Below, piece by piece: positions 28,695-37,977 of a stretch of 48,488 nt of DNA. The stretch lies in NCBI GenBank assembly GCA_030550155.1, contig JAUQPZ010000007.1, positions 1-48,488 of the forward strand, given 5' to 3'. The position numbers and the translations under genes were made by a program. Below the pieces are notes generated by a model, which searched no databases, was not told the DNA's origin, and was given only the letters and a program-made list of their open reading frames with translations. Numbering within the stretch: position 1 is the stretch's first letter; every line of letters begins with the position of its first letter. This stretch comes from Thermoproteota archaeon. Its GTDB lineage: Archaea; Thermoproteota; Nitrososphaeria_A; Caldarchaeales; Calditenuaceae.

Positions 28695-28820
28695 TTATTG
28701 GCTGGGACAGGTGAGGCAGAGCCCGCATCTTGGGCATCTATGCGTGCCTGCGGGCACCTCGTAGTGACATCTGGGGCACTCTTCTAAAACACTCTCGGTG
28801 AGCATTTCCCTGCTTCTCAA
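28695..28820 (-). CDS. Small zinc-ribbon protein, 41 residues
   Basis: A short frame found by reading the gap: the start TTG 28820 gives a 41-residue protein with ECPRCHYEVPAGTHRCPRCG and a closing CLTC. Two CPRC knuckles 12 residues apart are a classic zinc-ribbon arrangement, and a third CxxC follows. The minus strand has ACTTATATTTTAG at 28837-28849, about 23 bases before the TTG, fitting a leaderless start; ATG 28805 would give 36 residues. Many such proteins bind nucleic acid or larger complexes, but no partner is indicated. It lies convergent to the nuclease gene and divergent to the Rdx gene. Confidence 0.65.
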   Translation of the reverse strand: MRSREMLTESVLEECPRCHYEVPAGTHRCPRCGLCLTCPSQ

Positions 28821-28913
28821 CTTACAAAGTACCGACTCTAAAATATAAGTTTTACATACATTCTTTGAATATCTGAATCAAGTTAATAAAATGGGCAAAA
28901 CCACATATCGGCG

Positions 28914-29165
28914 TTGATAAACGTCAGAATCGTCTACTGTGTACCCTGCGGTCATCTGCCGAGAGCACTCGAACTAGCAAACAACCTTTTGCAGTCCTTC
29001 GGAACACAGTATAACAAGAAGTTCTCAGTAACGCTTGACACTTCAGACGGAGGGACTTTCGACGTCTATATCAATGATAAAAAAGTCTACTCGAGGAAAG
29101 AACAGGGTGGAAGATTTCCTACCGCCGATGAAATAGTCAAGGCTGTGAGAGAAATCGCTCAGTAG
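28914..29165 (+). CDS. SelT/SelW/SelH-type (Rdx) thioredoxin-like protein
   Basis: 83 aa. The N-terminal beta strand and CVPCGHLPRALELANNLL form the CxxC redox turn and helix of the Rdx family; the C-terminal half has GGTFDVYINDKKVYSR and a final helix typical of SelW-like proteins. Here both redox residues are cysteine, no selenocysteine. It is a probable thiol oxidoreductase with unknown partners. Starts at TTG 28914; AGTTAATAAA (28881-28890) is about 28 bases upstream. Next to a peroxiredoxin and an IscA-like gene, though on the opposite strand. Confidence 0.85.
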   Translation: MINVRIVYCVPCGHLPRALELANNLLQSFGTQYNKKFSVTLDTSDGGTFDVYINDKKVYSRKEQGGRFPTADEIVKAVREIAQ

Positions 29166-29170
29166 CTCAG

Positions 29171-29623
29171 TCACTTACTTGTTTGATTTTTTAGGTACTC
29201 GATAACGCGTCTAACGTGTTCTCTCGGCTGCACGCCCTCAACTATGTGGACCACCTTCCCCTCGGGAGAGATAACGAATGTTTTTCGGCTCGCAGCGCGG
29301 AATAGGCTGTTGTACGCGTTGAAGAGCTTCGACACCTCGCCCTTCTCGTAGCTTAGCAGGGGGAAGCTTAGGCCATGCTTTGATGCAAATTTCCTGTGGC
29401 TCTCGATGCTGTCGGTGCTTATCCCATAGACGTCGGCGCCATATTTTGTCACGTCTTCCATATTGTCTCTAAAGCTGCAGGCCTCGGTCGTGCAGCCAGG
29501 AGTATTGTCCTTCGGGTAAAAGTATAAGACGATATAGCGATTCTTGCCCAGCTTTTCACTCAGCCTGAATATTCCATCTGTAGAGGGTAGTGTAAAGTCC
29601 GGGCAGGCGTCACCTATCTTCAT
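29171..29623 (-). CDS. bcp: Thiol peroxidase of the Bcp type
   Basis: Peroxiredoxin of 150 aa. FYPKDNTPGCTTEACSFRD contains the peroxidatic Cys44 and Cys49, the pair spacing of atypical 2-Cys Bcp enzymes that reduce peroxides with thioredoxin-like partners. The C-terminal SRKTFVISPEGKVVHI completes the fold. It begins at ATG 29623, 10 bases after the stop of the IscA-like gene, so the two are probably one operon linking peroxide defence and Fe-S handling. Confidence 0.93.
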   Translation of the reverse strand: MKIGDACPDFTLPSTDGIFRLSEKLGKNRYIVLYFYPKDNTPGCTTEACSFRDNMEDVTKYGADVYGISTDSIESHRKFASKHGLSFPLLSYEKGEVSKLFNAYNSLFRAASRKTFVISPEGKVVHIVEGVQPREHVRRVIEYLKNQTSK

Positions 29624-29633
29624 GAGGCCTCCG

Positions 29634-29972
29634 CTACTCTAAGGCGTGATGATGGCCGCCGCAGCTGCAAGTTGACTGCTCGTTGGGGTTCTTTACAGTA
29701 AAGCCTGATCCTCTCTCATCCTCGATATAGTCTATCTCCGAGTTATCCAAGACCTGGGCACTATACTTGTCAACAACGATCTTCACGCCGTTGTTGTGGA
29801 TGACCACGTCACCCTCCAGGGCTTCGTCATCCAGAGCCATGCCATACTTGTATCCGCAGCAGCCCTGACCCGCGATGAAGACCCTGAGTGCCAGCCCCTC
29901 CCCCTCGCTCGCCAAATACTCCTTAATCTTCCGGGCGGCTCGCTCGGTAAGAGTTATTCTAAAACTCTCCAT
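29634..29972 (-). CDS. IscA/ErpA-type iron-sulfur carrier
   Basis: A-type carrier domain: ITLTERAARKIKEYL, then GQGCCGYKYGMAL and C-terminal STCSCGG, whose CxC with one of the cysteines in CC forms the cluster or iron site. The protein ends GGHHHALE, a short His run that might bind metal. The frame opens at GTG 29993, but ATG 29972 is preferred: an AT box at about 29998-30008 lies about 31 bases upstream and homology begins there. The two candidate starts are a near repeat (GTGGAAAGTTTTAG, ATGGAGAGTTTTAG). Length 112 aa, followed by bcp. Confidence 0.88.
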   Translation of the reverse strand: MESFRITLTERAARKIKEYLASEGEGLALRVFIAGQGCCGYKYGMALDDEALEGDVVIHNNGVKIVVDKYSAQVLDNSEIDYIEDERGSGFTVKNPNEQSTCSCGGHHHALE

Positions 29973-30130
29973 TGTTTTGCTAAAACTTTCCACTACCTAA
30001 TAATCTTTAACCTAGGTAACGGCTTTGAGACGCATGGAGGGGGTGGTGGACTACAATGAATAGCCCCCTTTCTTTCCTCTCCCCGGGAGCTCCCCCCACA
30101 ATCATGCCGAATATTTCTATCTGGGTCGCG

Positions 30131-30146
30131 GATAAGTTAATAAAGG
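30131..30146 (+). promoter_or_regulatory. Probable TATA box of the RNA polymerase operon
   Basis: GATAAGTTAATAAAGG. Transcription from it would begin near 30165 and leave a leader of about 34 bases with GGAAGGTGG (30184-30192) before the proposed rpoH start. A second AT stretch at 30177-30183 is weaker. Confidence 0.45.
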
Positions 30147-30198
30147 AATCTGACTATTTTGTCTCAAGTGAATCTGGCTATAAGGAAGGTGGTGTATT

Positions 30199-30489
30199 CT
30201 GCCACATAAGTCTTCTAAATCTAAGAAAGCTAGCGAGGCCGCCGCACCCGCGACTGTCTCGATACTTGACCATGAGCTGGTTCCAAAGCACGAGATATTG
30301 AAGCCTGAGGAGGTTCAACAGCTTCTCGACAAGTATAGGATCTCTCTAAACGAGCTCCCCAGAATACTTGTCAGCGACCCGGTTGTTCGTGAGATAGGTG
30401 CCGCACCGGGGAACGTATTGAGAATCACGAGGAAGTCTCCGACAGCAGGTGTGGCCACTTATTACAGGGTGGTGACGAGGGAGGAGTGA
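30199..30489 (+). CDS. rpoH: RNA polymerase subunit H (RpoH/Rpb5 C-terminal), non-canonical start
   Basis: The diagnostic HELVPKHEIL block, SDPVVREIGAAPGNVLRI and RKSPTAGVATYYRVV identify RpoH. The first standard start codon in frame, TTG 30298, falls after HELVPKHEI and would delete the conserved N-terminus. The frame is open back to a TAA at 30181-30183 and holds no ATG, GTG or TTG in between. CTG 30199, six bases after AGGTGG (30187-30192), is the best start; ATT 30196 is next. From CTG it is 96 aa with a Lys/Ser/Ala-rich lead (about 27 residues). The stop overlaps rpoB by 4 bases (GTGA). A sequencing error upstream is the main alternative. Confidence 0.85.
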   Translation: MPHKSSKSKKASEAAAPATVSILDHELVPKHEILKPEEVQQLLDKYRISLNELPRILVSDPVVREIGAAPGNVLRITRKSPTAGVATYYRVVTREE

Positions 30490-33400
30490 GGGCCAAGTCT
30501 ACGTCAGACCAGCCCGTGCTAACTGGCGAGGACCTCTGGAAAGTCGCAGACGCCTACATAGAAGATGCAGGTCTAATCAGCCATCACTTGATGTCCTATG
30601 ACTACTTTGTCAAGGAGGGCCTCAAAAACCTGATTCTCAGTATGAGCCCCGTCGACATTAAGGCGAAGGGGAAGGCTGAGCTGAGGTTTGAGAGTGTTGA
30701 GATTGGTTCTCCCCGGATAGTTGAGATCGATGGCATGGCTAGGGAGGATGTCACGCCTGCCGAGTGCAGATTGAGAAACCTAACATACGCTGCTCCAATA
30801 TACGTTAAGATGAGCCTCTACATCGACGACAAGCCCGTGGTTGTTGGAGAACGCGTAATGATTGGCTCGATACCGATAATGGTAAAGTCCTCAATCTGCC
30901 CACTAAGCAGAATGACCCCCGAGGAATTGGCGTCGATAGGCGAGGATCCTCTCGACCTAGGAGGCTACTTCATCATCAACGGCTCGGAAAGAGTTATAGT
31001 GGCGATAGAGGACCTATCGCCCAATAAGGTCCTAGTAACTGTGAAGGGTCATAAGGAGAATCCTCAGTATTCTGCGATGCTTCTATCCTCTGCGCAGGGG
31101 AGGATGAGCAAGGTTGAGGTCACATACTCTCATGGAGGGCCGATAAAGGTCTTCTTCTCACGAATCTATAAGGGAATTCCGCTCATAGTGATGCTGAGAG
31201 CACTTGGTTTGACGAAAGACAGCGAGATAGTGAATCTAATATCTAATAACCAAGCTGTTCAGGAGCTCCTTGAGGCCTCCTTCAAAGAGGCCGAGGGCAT
31301 TGAGACGGCTGCCGACGCCCTCGTCTACATCGGCAACAGGATCGCCTTCGGGTACGCCGAAGAGTACAGGAAGCAACGTGCTGAGCAGATGATAGACAAC
31401 ATTTTTATGCTTCACGTCGGTACTACACCCGACTCAAGGTACAAGAAGGGTATATTGCTCTGCGACATGGTTGGGAAGCTGCTCGAGACCAGCTTAGGTC
31501 TCAGGCAGCCGTCAGACAAGGACCACTACGGCAACAAGAGGTTGAAGCTGGAGAACCCGCTCCTTACGGAGCTCTTCAGGATGGCGTTGACCAAGCTGAT
31601 TAGAGATGTAAAGTATCAGCTTGAGAGAAGCATGACCTCTCGGTACCCCATAACGATATCTCCCTTCGTAAAGCCCAGCATCATAAATGACGTTGTCTTC
31701 CACGCATTTGCGACGGGCAACTGGCCTGGTGGGCGTGTTGGTGTAACACAGCTCCTCAACAGGACTAACTATCTCGCCACAATCAGCCATCTGAGAAGGG
31801 TCCAGTCCCCCCTAAGTAGGAGTCAGGCGCACTTTGAGGCTAGAGACCTCCACGGAACTCATTTGGGGCGAATATGCCCTGTCGAGACACCTGAGGGTGC
31901 GAACTCTGGGCTAGTCAAGAACTTGGCTCTGGGTGCAGAGGTCTCGGTGCCTCTGTCACAGCAAGAGAAGATAGAGCTGAAGAGGAGGCTGGTTGACCTG
32001 GGCATGGTCGGTGTCCTAGTAGCTCTCGACGAGAAGAGAAGAGGCAAGAGGAAGAGCTATGCCGCAAAAGTATATCTTGATAATGAGCTCGTCGGATATC
32101 ACGCGGACGGTAAGGCGCTGGTTAGAGAGCTAAGGGCGCTTAGGAGGAAGGGCGAGATAAGCGTCTCGATAAATGTCTGCTTGAACGAGTACCCACACGT
32201 ACAGGAAGTCGAGATATACACGGACGAGGGCAGGGTTAGGCGGCCACTAATAGTTGTAGAGAATGGTGTGCCAAGCGTCTCTAAAGCATTAATTGACTCA
32301 CTATCAAACGGGACATTCAGATTCAGAGATCTGGTAGCCATAGGAGGAGTCGAGTTCCTTGACGCCTCGGAGGAGGAGAACATTCTAGTAGCCGTCTCTC
32401 CTGAAGAACTGTCACCGAATCACCAGTATCTCGAGATCTCTCCACTGCTCATGCTCGGAGCGGTGGGCTCGATCATTCCTTACAGCAACCATAACCAGTC
32501 GCCGAGAAACGTCTACGAGGCCTCGATGGCTAAACAGGCCCTCGGAGTCCCCTTAGCCAGCCTCAACCTGAGGTCTGACTCAAGGCTCCACCTACTAGTC
32601 TATCCTCAGAAGCCCTTGGTGACGACTAGATTTATGAAACGTCTTTCTTTGACGCAGCGGCCCATAGGGCAGAACATGGTGGTCGCTGTCTTGACAGGCT
32701 ATGGATACAACATGGAAGATGCTGTGGTTCTGAATAAGTCTGCAGTGGAGCGCGGTTTAGGGTTTAGCATCAGTTTCAGGACATATGAAGTTGAGGCAAA
32801 GCAGTATATGGGTGGTGAGAGAGATAAGCTAACCATCCCCGAGCCGAGCGTAAGAGGATACAGGGGCGAACAGTACTACAGGGCGCTTGACATCGACGGT
32901 CTCGCATTCCCCGAGTCCGAGGTTACCGGCGGCATGGCTATCGTAGGCATGGTGAGTCCCCCAAGGTTCATGGAGGAATACATGCGGGCTCCTGCGAGGG
33001 AGATGGTTTGGAGGGACTCGTCCGAGGTTGTGAGACCAACTGAGGCGGGTGTAGTTGACACTATCTGGATTTCTAAGACACTTGAGGAGACAACCCTTAT
33101 CAAGGCGAGGGTTAGGACCAATTGTTTCGCCGAGATAGGGGATAAGTTTGCCTCGAGGCATGGTCAGAAAGGCGTCGTGGGGATGCTATTCGCGCAGGCA
33201 GACATGCCATACACATCAAGCGGCATAGTGCCCGACCTCATAATCAATCCTCACGCCTTCCCCTCAAGAATGACTGTTGGACAATTGATCGAAGGCGTCG
33301 CAGGAAAGGTTTCATGCTTGAAGGGCGAAGAGGTGGATGGCTCGCCCTTCATCGGTAAACCATTGGAGGAGATCAGAACTGAGCTGGAGCAGCTCGGATT

Positions 33401-33875
33401 CAAGGGAGCGGGTACAGAGGTCATGTATGATGGCTTGACGGGGAGAAGATACGAGGTCGAGATCTTTATCGGAGTAGTGTATTATCAGAGGCTTCACCAC
33501 CTAGTCAGGGATAAGATACATGCGAGGTCGAGGGGCCAGGTCCAGATACTGACTAGGCAGCCTACTGAGGGTCGTTCTCGAGGCGGAGGCCTGAAGTTTG
33601 GGGAGATGGAGAGAGACTGCCTCATAGCATATGGCGCCAGCTATCTACTTCTCGACAGGCTCCTTGAGCAGAGCGATAAATACACCGCGCACTTCTGCGA
33701 GAAATGCGGCCTACCCGCATATCAAGACCTTAAACAGAACCAGCTCATATGCCCAGTTCACGGAAAAGACTTCTTAGGAGTACAGGTCTCCATGTCTTAC
33801 GCCTTCTTCCTATTGCTTAACGAGCTGCTCTCTATGGGCGTCTATCCTAAGCTGGTCTTCGAGGAGGTGGGGTAA
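30486..33875 (+). CDS. rpoB: RNA polymerase subunit B (beta), unsplit
   Basis: 1129 aa, the full Rpb2/RpoB length in one chain, not the B'/B'' pair of many euryarchaea. Landmarks: GYFIINGSERVIVAIEDLSPN (fork/lobe start), RICPVETPEGANSGL (near 460), GYNMEDAVVLNKSAVERG (Mg-site loop, near 755), GDKFASRHGQKGV and the C-terminal zinc ribbon CEKCGLP...CPVHG, in which the last ligand would be His. GTG 30486 overlaps the rpoH stop. It is followed by rpoA after 1 base, so H-B-A are one transcript. Confidence 0.98.
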   Translation: MRAKSTSDQPVLTGEDLWKVADAYIEDAGLISHHLMSYDYFVKEGLKNLILSMSPVDIKAKGKAELRFESVEIGSPRIVEIDGMAREDVTPAECRLRNLTYAAPIYVKMSLYIDDKPVVVGERVMIGSIPIMVKSSICPLSRMTPEELASIGEDPLDLGGYFIINGSERVIVAIEDLSPNKVLVTVKGHKENPQYSAMLLSSAQGRMSKVEVTYSHGGPIKVFFSRIYKGIPLIVMLRALGLTKDSEIVNLISNNQAVQELLEASFKEAEGIETAADALVYIGNRIAFGYAEEYRKQRAEQMIDNIFMLHVGTTPDSRYKKGILLCDMVGKLLETSLGLRQPSDKDHYGNKRLKLENPLLTELFRMALTKLIRDVKYQLERSMTSRYPITISPFVKPSIINDVVFHAFATGNWPGGRVGVTQLLNRTNYLATISHLRRVQSPLSRSQAHFEARDLHGTHLGRICPVETPEGANSGLVKNLALGAEVSVPLSQQEKIELKRRLVDLGMVGVLVALDEKRRGKRKSYAAKVYLDNELVGYHADGKALVRELRALRRKGEISVSINVCLNEYPHVQEVEIYTDEGRVRRPLIVVENGVPSVSKALIDSLSNGTFRFRDLVAIGGVEFLDASEEENILVAVSPEELSPNHQYLEISPLLMLGAVGSIIPYSNHNQSPRNVYEASMAKQALGVPLASLNLRSDSRLHLLVYPQKPLVTTRFMKRLSLTQRPIGQNMVVAVLTGYGYNMEDAVVLNKSAVERGLGFSISFRTYEVEAKQYMGGERDKLTIPEPSVRGYRGEQYYRALDIDGLAFPESEVTGGMAIVGMVSPPRFMEEYMRAPAREMVWRDSSEVVRPTEAGVVDTIWISKTLEETTLIKARVRTNCFAEIGDKFASRHGQKGVVGMLFAQADMPYTSSGIVPDLIINPHAFPSRMTVGQLIEGVAGKVSCLKGEEVDGSPFIGKPLEEIRTELEQLGFKGAGTEVMYDGLTGRRYEVEIFIGVVYYQRLHHLVRDKIHARSRGQVQILTRQPTEGRSRGGGLKFGEMERDCLIAYGASYLLLDRLLEQSDKYTAHFCEKCGLPAYQDLKQNQLICPVHGKDFLGVQVSMSYAFFLLLNELLSMGVYPKLVFEEVG

Positions 33876-33876
33876 G

Positions 33877-36800
33877 ATGAGGGGAATCATCTCGGCGATA
33901 AAGTTTGGCGTCCTCTCGCCCAGCATGATCAGGAGCATGAGCGTCGTAGAGGTCCAGAACCCCGACACCTATGATGAGGACGGCGTCCCCATTCCGACAG
34001 GCGTGATGGACCCGATGCTCGGTACACTGGAGCCCGGACAGAGATGCAAGACCTGCGGCAACACCTATATCTCCTGCCCCGGCCACTTCGGCCACATCGA
34101 GCTGGCTGTCCCCGTAATACATATCGGGTTCGTGAAGATAATTCACGAGCTGTTAAGGTGCATCTGCCGCTCCTGTGGAAGGCTCCTGATGAGTCAGGAC
34201 GAGATAGAGGAGACGAGAGCGAGACTAAGACAGCTCAAACAGGAGGGGAAGATGTACAGGCACGTCTTCTACAGGGTGAAGCAGAAGGCCATGGCTACGC
34301 AGACCTGTCCGCACTGCGGCGAGAAGCAGTACAAGATTGAGCTTGAGAAGCCCTCAACCTTCGTTGAGTCCACCCCGCAAGGGGCTGTTAGGCTTACCGC
34401 AAGCTCCGTCAGGCAGAGGCTCGAGAGGATACCTGATGATGACTTGGAGCTTCTCGATATAGACCCTCAGTCTTCGCGCCCCGAGTGGATGGTCCTCACA
34501 GTCTTGCCAGTCCCGCCGGTATATGTTCGACCCTCCATAACTCTCGAAAGCAACTACCGCTCTGAGGACGACCTGACACACAAGCTGGTGGACATCCTGA
34601 GGGTTAATCAGAGGCTTAAAGAAAGCATAGCTGCTGCGGCGCCGTCGCCAGTGATCGCCGAGCTCGCAGATCTGCTCCAATACCACGTGACGACATACAT
34701 CAACAATGAGACAATAGGGATCTCGCCTGCCCAGCACAGGTCTGGCCGAATACTGAAGACTTTGGCTCAAAGGCTGAAGGGTAAGGAGGGGCGGTTCAGG
34801 CTAAACCTGTCAGGGAAGCGTGTGGACTTCTCCGCCCGCACAGTCATCAGCCCTGACCCGAACATAGATGTCGACGAAGTAGGCGTTCCGCTTGAGATAG
34901 CCATGCAGCTGACGGTCCCGGAGGTTGTTACGCCCTGGAATAAGGAGCGGTTAAAGGCCATGGTTAGAAATGGGCCCGACAGGTATCCCGGGGCGAGGTA
35001 TGTGCTTAAGAGCGACAAGAAAATGGTCCGCCTCAAGAATGTTCAGAATCTCGACGAGGTTGCAGACACTCTCGAGGATGGCTGGATCGTGGAGAGACAT
35101 CTTCAAGATGGTGATATTGTCCTGTTTAACAGGCAGCCCAGCCTTCACAGAGTCTCCATCATGGCCCACCGCGTCAGGGTTCTCCCCTACAAGACCTTCA
35201 GGCTAAATCTGGCTGTATGCACGCCCTACAACGCAGACTTCGATGGTGACGAGATGAACCTACACGTACCACAGAGCGAGGAGGCGCAGGCGGAGGCTAG
35301 GCTCCTCCTCCAGGTCCAGCGCAACATAATCTCAGCCAGATACGGCGCGCCGATAATCGGTGCTATTAGAGACTTCCTAACATCACTCTACATCCTTACA
35401 AAGGACGGGACGTATGTGGACAAACAGATGCTCGGATACCTCCTATCAGCTGTCAGCTACAAGGGTGAGTTGCCCGCGCCAGAGATAACCAAGCCTGAAC
35501 CCTTATGGAGTGGCAAACAGATTTTCAGTCTACTTCTCCCCCCCAACTTCTCTCATAAGGTCCAATCCAACTTCAACTCCGATGTTATGGTCGTGATTGA
35601 AAATGGGAAACTCGTCTCGGGGTACGTCGATAAGGCGCTTGTAGGTGTTGAGAGGGCTAACAGCGTCTTGCATAGGCTTTACAGGGAATACGGCTATGAA
35701 ACCGCCTCCAACTTCTTAAACAGGGTTGTCAGACTTGCAAACACCTACATCAATCTAAGAGGCTTCACATTCGGAATTGAAAACTTGGCTGTTCCGAGTG
35801 AGGTCTACACGAAGACTTCAGGACTTCTGAAGAATATGGAGCAAGAATTCGAGAAGTTGAAAGCGGACTATGAGAGAGGCAGGCTAGAGGTTAAGCCCGG
35901 CGAGACACCTGAGAAAGCCTTTGAGTCAGAGATACTGGAGCTACTCTCAAGGACGAGAGACGAGATCGGAGGGTTTGTGAGAAAGTATGTCTCAGTGGAC
36001 AACCCGCTCGTAATTATGGCTAGGACAGGGGCGAGGGGGAGCACGCTGAACATCGACCAGATGATAGCTATCGTGGGTCAGCAAGCAGTTAGGAGGGAGA
36101 GGCCCAGCAGGGGATACACATCCAGGGTCCTGACATATTTCGAGAAGAACGACCTGTCGCCGAGGGCGCGAGGATTCGTCTACAACCCCTTCATCAAGGG
36201 GCTGGACCCCGTGGAGTTCTTCTTCCACCTGATGGGCGGAAGAGACGGCCTAGTCGATACCGCCGTGAGGACACAGCAGAGCGGCTACATGCAGAGGCGG
36301 CTCATAAACGCCCTAGAATCGCTCTATGTAGAGTTTGACGGCTCCGTGAGGACATCTGACACTAAGAAGATTGTCCAGTTCATGTTCGGCGAAGATGGTG
36401 TTGACCCAGGGAAGAGCGATCATGGAAAGCCCTTCGTCGCCTCCACAATCATAGAGCAGGTGCTTTCCGGTACTAGGGCTAGCGGGCCTGCGGCCTCGAG
36501 GAACGACGTGGTCGCCGTTGCAAAGCGTTATGAGGAGTTGATGCCTGTGTCGGTTGTTGAGGAGCTGTCAGCGGCGTGTCTGGGTCAGGGTGTGCCAAAG
36601 AGCGCTCTGGAGTCGGTGTTCTCGACCGCCTATAGGGTGTATCTTCAGAGCCTAGTTGAGTCGGGAGACCCGGTGGGCATAATTGCGGCCCAGTCACTGG
36701 GCGAGCCCGGGACACAGCTCACACTCAGGACATTCCACTTCGCGGGAGTCAGGGAGCAGAGCATCCTTGTAGGATTGCCGCGGCTCATCGAGATTATAGA

Positions 36801-37674
36801 CGCGAGGAGGACCCCGTCAACACCCATGATGAATGTCTATCTGAAGCCGCCGTATAACCAGGACCCGAAGCTTGCTAGGAAGGTCGCGAACAAGCTCCAG
36901 TTCATAAGCATCGCGGACATAGTAGGCGAGGTGAGAATTGAGGCCAGGACAGGCGACATAATACTGATTCTTGACGAGGATGCGGTGAGGGAGCTGTCGG
37001 TGACTAAGGAGGAGCTTAACCAAGCCCTCAAGCAGTATAAGCCCAGGTTCCTAGAGCCCAAGAGAGCTGTGTCTCTCACGTTGAAGGGCTCCGAGCCCGA
37101 GTCCCTCGAGCTAGCCAAGTCGCGGATTCTTAATACGCGGATAAGAGGTGTGAGGAGGATAACTAAGGCGGTTGTGAGGAAGAGGGGTGGAGAGTTCTTT
37201 ATTCAGACCGAGGGCTCTAACCTGAAGGAGATCATGATGGTGCCCGAGGTTGATTTTAGAAGAGTTACTTCGAACGATATCCACGAGGTCGCCTCTATTC
37301 TGGGAATAGAGGCAGCGAGGCAGCTAATCGTCGATGAAGCCCGGCAGCTCTTGAGAGAGCAAGGCTTGGATGTCGATATCAGGCACCTCCTCCTATTAGC
37401 TGATGCTATGACGATGGACGGCAAGGTCAGGCAGGTTGGTAGGCACGGAGTTGTTAGGCTGAAGTCCAGCGTCTTGGCAAGGGCCGCGTTCGAGATAAGC
37501 TTCCAGACACTCATAGAGGCCGCCGCCTCCGGCGAGGTTGACAAACTACAAGGTAACATAGAGAGAATACTAATAGGCAGGGAGGTGCCGATAGGTACAG
37601 GCAGAGTTAGCCTCCTGATGAGGTATGGCGAGCTCGCACCAAACCAGAATAACGAAGAGAATCAGAAGGGGTGA
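33877..37674 (+). CDS. rpoA: RNA polymerase subunit A, fused A' and A''
   Basis: 1265 aa carrying both halves that most archaea encode as rpoA1 and rpoA2. A' part: zinc sites CKTCGNTYISCPGHFGH and CRSCGRL with CPHCG, RVDFSARTVISPDPNI, and the catalytic NADFDGDEMNLHVPQ near residue 455. A'' part: GDPVGIIAAQSLGEPGTQLTLRTFHFAG near 930 (trigger loop region) to the end. There is no stop codon or re-initiation site between them. ATG 33877 is 1 base after rpoB. The unsplit form is shared with eukaryotic Rpb1 and, to my knowledge, with Thaum- and Aigarchaeota. Confidence 0.98.
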   Translation: MRGIISAIKFGVLSPSMIRSMSVVEVQNPDTYDEDGVPIPTGVMDPMLGTLEPGQRCKTCGNTYISCPGHFGHIELAVPVIHIGFVKIIHELLRCICRSCGRLLMSQDEIEETRARLRQLKQEGKMYRHVFYRVKQKAMATQTCPHCGEKQYKIELEKPSTFVESTPQGAVRLTASSVRQRLERIPDDDLELLDIDPQSSRPEWMVLTVLPVPPVYVRPSITLESNYRSEDDLTHKLVDILRVNQRLKESIAAAAPSPVIAELADLLQYHVTTYINNETIGISPAQHRSGRILKTLAQRLKGKEGRFRLNLSGKRVDFSARTVISPDPNIDVDEVGVPLEIAMQLTVPEVVTPWNKERLKAMVRNGPDRYPGARYVLKSDKKMVRLKNVQNLDEVADTLEDGWIVERHLQDGDIVLFNRQPSLHRVSIMAHRVRVLPYKTFRLNLAVCTPYNADFDGDEMNLHVPQSEEAQAEARLLLQVQRNIISARYGAPIIGAIRDFLTSLYILTKDGTYVDKQMLGYLLSAVSYKGELPAPEITKPEPLWSGKQIFSLLLPPNFSHKVQSNFNSDVMVVIENGKLVSGYVDKALVGVERANSVLHRLYREYGYETASNFLNRVVRLANTYINLRGFTFGIENLAVPSEVYTKTSGLLKNMEQEFEKLKADYERGRLEVKPGETPEKAFESEILELLSRTRDEIGGFVRKYVSVDNPLVIMARTGARGSTLNIDQMIAIVGQQAVRRERPSRGYTSRVLTYFEKNDLSPRARGFVYNPFIKGLDPVEFFFHLMGGRDGLVDTAVRTQQSGYMQRRLINALESLYVEFDGSVRTSDTKKIVQFMFGEDGVDPGKSDHGKPFVASTIIEQVLSGTRASGPAASRNDVVAVAKRYEELMPVSVVEELSAACLGQGVPKSALESVFSTAYRVYLQSLVESGDPVGIIAAQSLGEPGTQLTLRTFHFAGVREQSILVGLPRLIEIIDARRTPSTPMMNVYLKPPYNQDPKLARKVANKLQFISIADIVGEVRIEARTGDIILILDEDAVRELSVTKEELNQALKQYKPRFLEPKRAVSLTLKGSEPESLELAKSRILNTRIRGVRRITKAVVRKRGGEFFIQTEGSNLKEIMMVPEVDFRRVTSNDIHEVASILGIEAARQLIVDEARQLLREQGLDVDIRHLLLLADAMTMDGKVRQVGRHGVVRLKSSVLARAAFEISFQTLIEAAASGEVDKLQGNIERILIGREVPIGTGRVSLLMRYGELAPNQNNEENQKG

Positions 37675-37680
37675 TGAGGA

Positions 37681-37977
37681 GTGGACGTGAAGAAGGAGCT
37701 CTCAGTCGTTAGGTTGACGGGAAAATATCTGCTAGGGTTTAGGCAGAGCTATCTCAGCGTCATTAGGAAGAACGCGAGGGCGGTAGTGGTAGCTAAGAAC
37801 TGCCCGGAGAATAAGAGACAGCTCCTCGAGATGGCTGCAAGAACAGCTAACATCCCCCTAATATATTCGGACTTGGTTGCGAGAGAGATTGGGCAGGCCC
37901 TCGGGAAGCCCTTCGGCGCCTCCACCGTCGCTATCCTAGACCCTGGTAACTCTTCAATACTGGGCGAAAGTAGTTGA
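37681..37977 (+). CDS. rpl30e: Ribosomal protein L30e
   Basis: 98 aa of the L7Ae/L30e fold: GKYLLGFRQSYLSVIRKNARAVVVA, then NCPENKRQLLEMAARTANIPL and the C-terminal LGKPFGASTVAILDPG. It binds rRNA in the large subunit; the same fold reads kink-turns. GTG 37681 is preceded by GATGAGGA. It sits between rpoA and the NusA-like gene, the order conserved across archaea, and overlaps the latter by 4 bases. Confidence 0.95.
   Translation: MDVKKELSVVRLTGKYLLGFRQSYLSVIRKNARAVVVAKNCPENKRQLLEMAARTANIPLIYSDLVAREIGQALGKPFGASTVAILDPGNSSILGESS

Noticed and set aside
30056-30301. An 81-codon frame upstream of rpoB
   Set aside because: It overlaps the proven RpoH N-terminal homology in another frame and has no recognisable domain.
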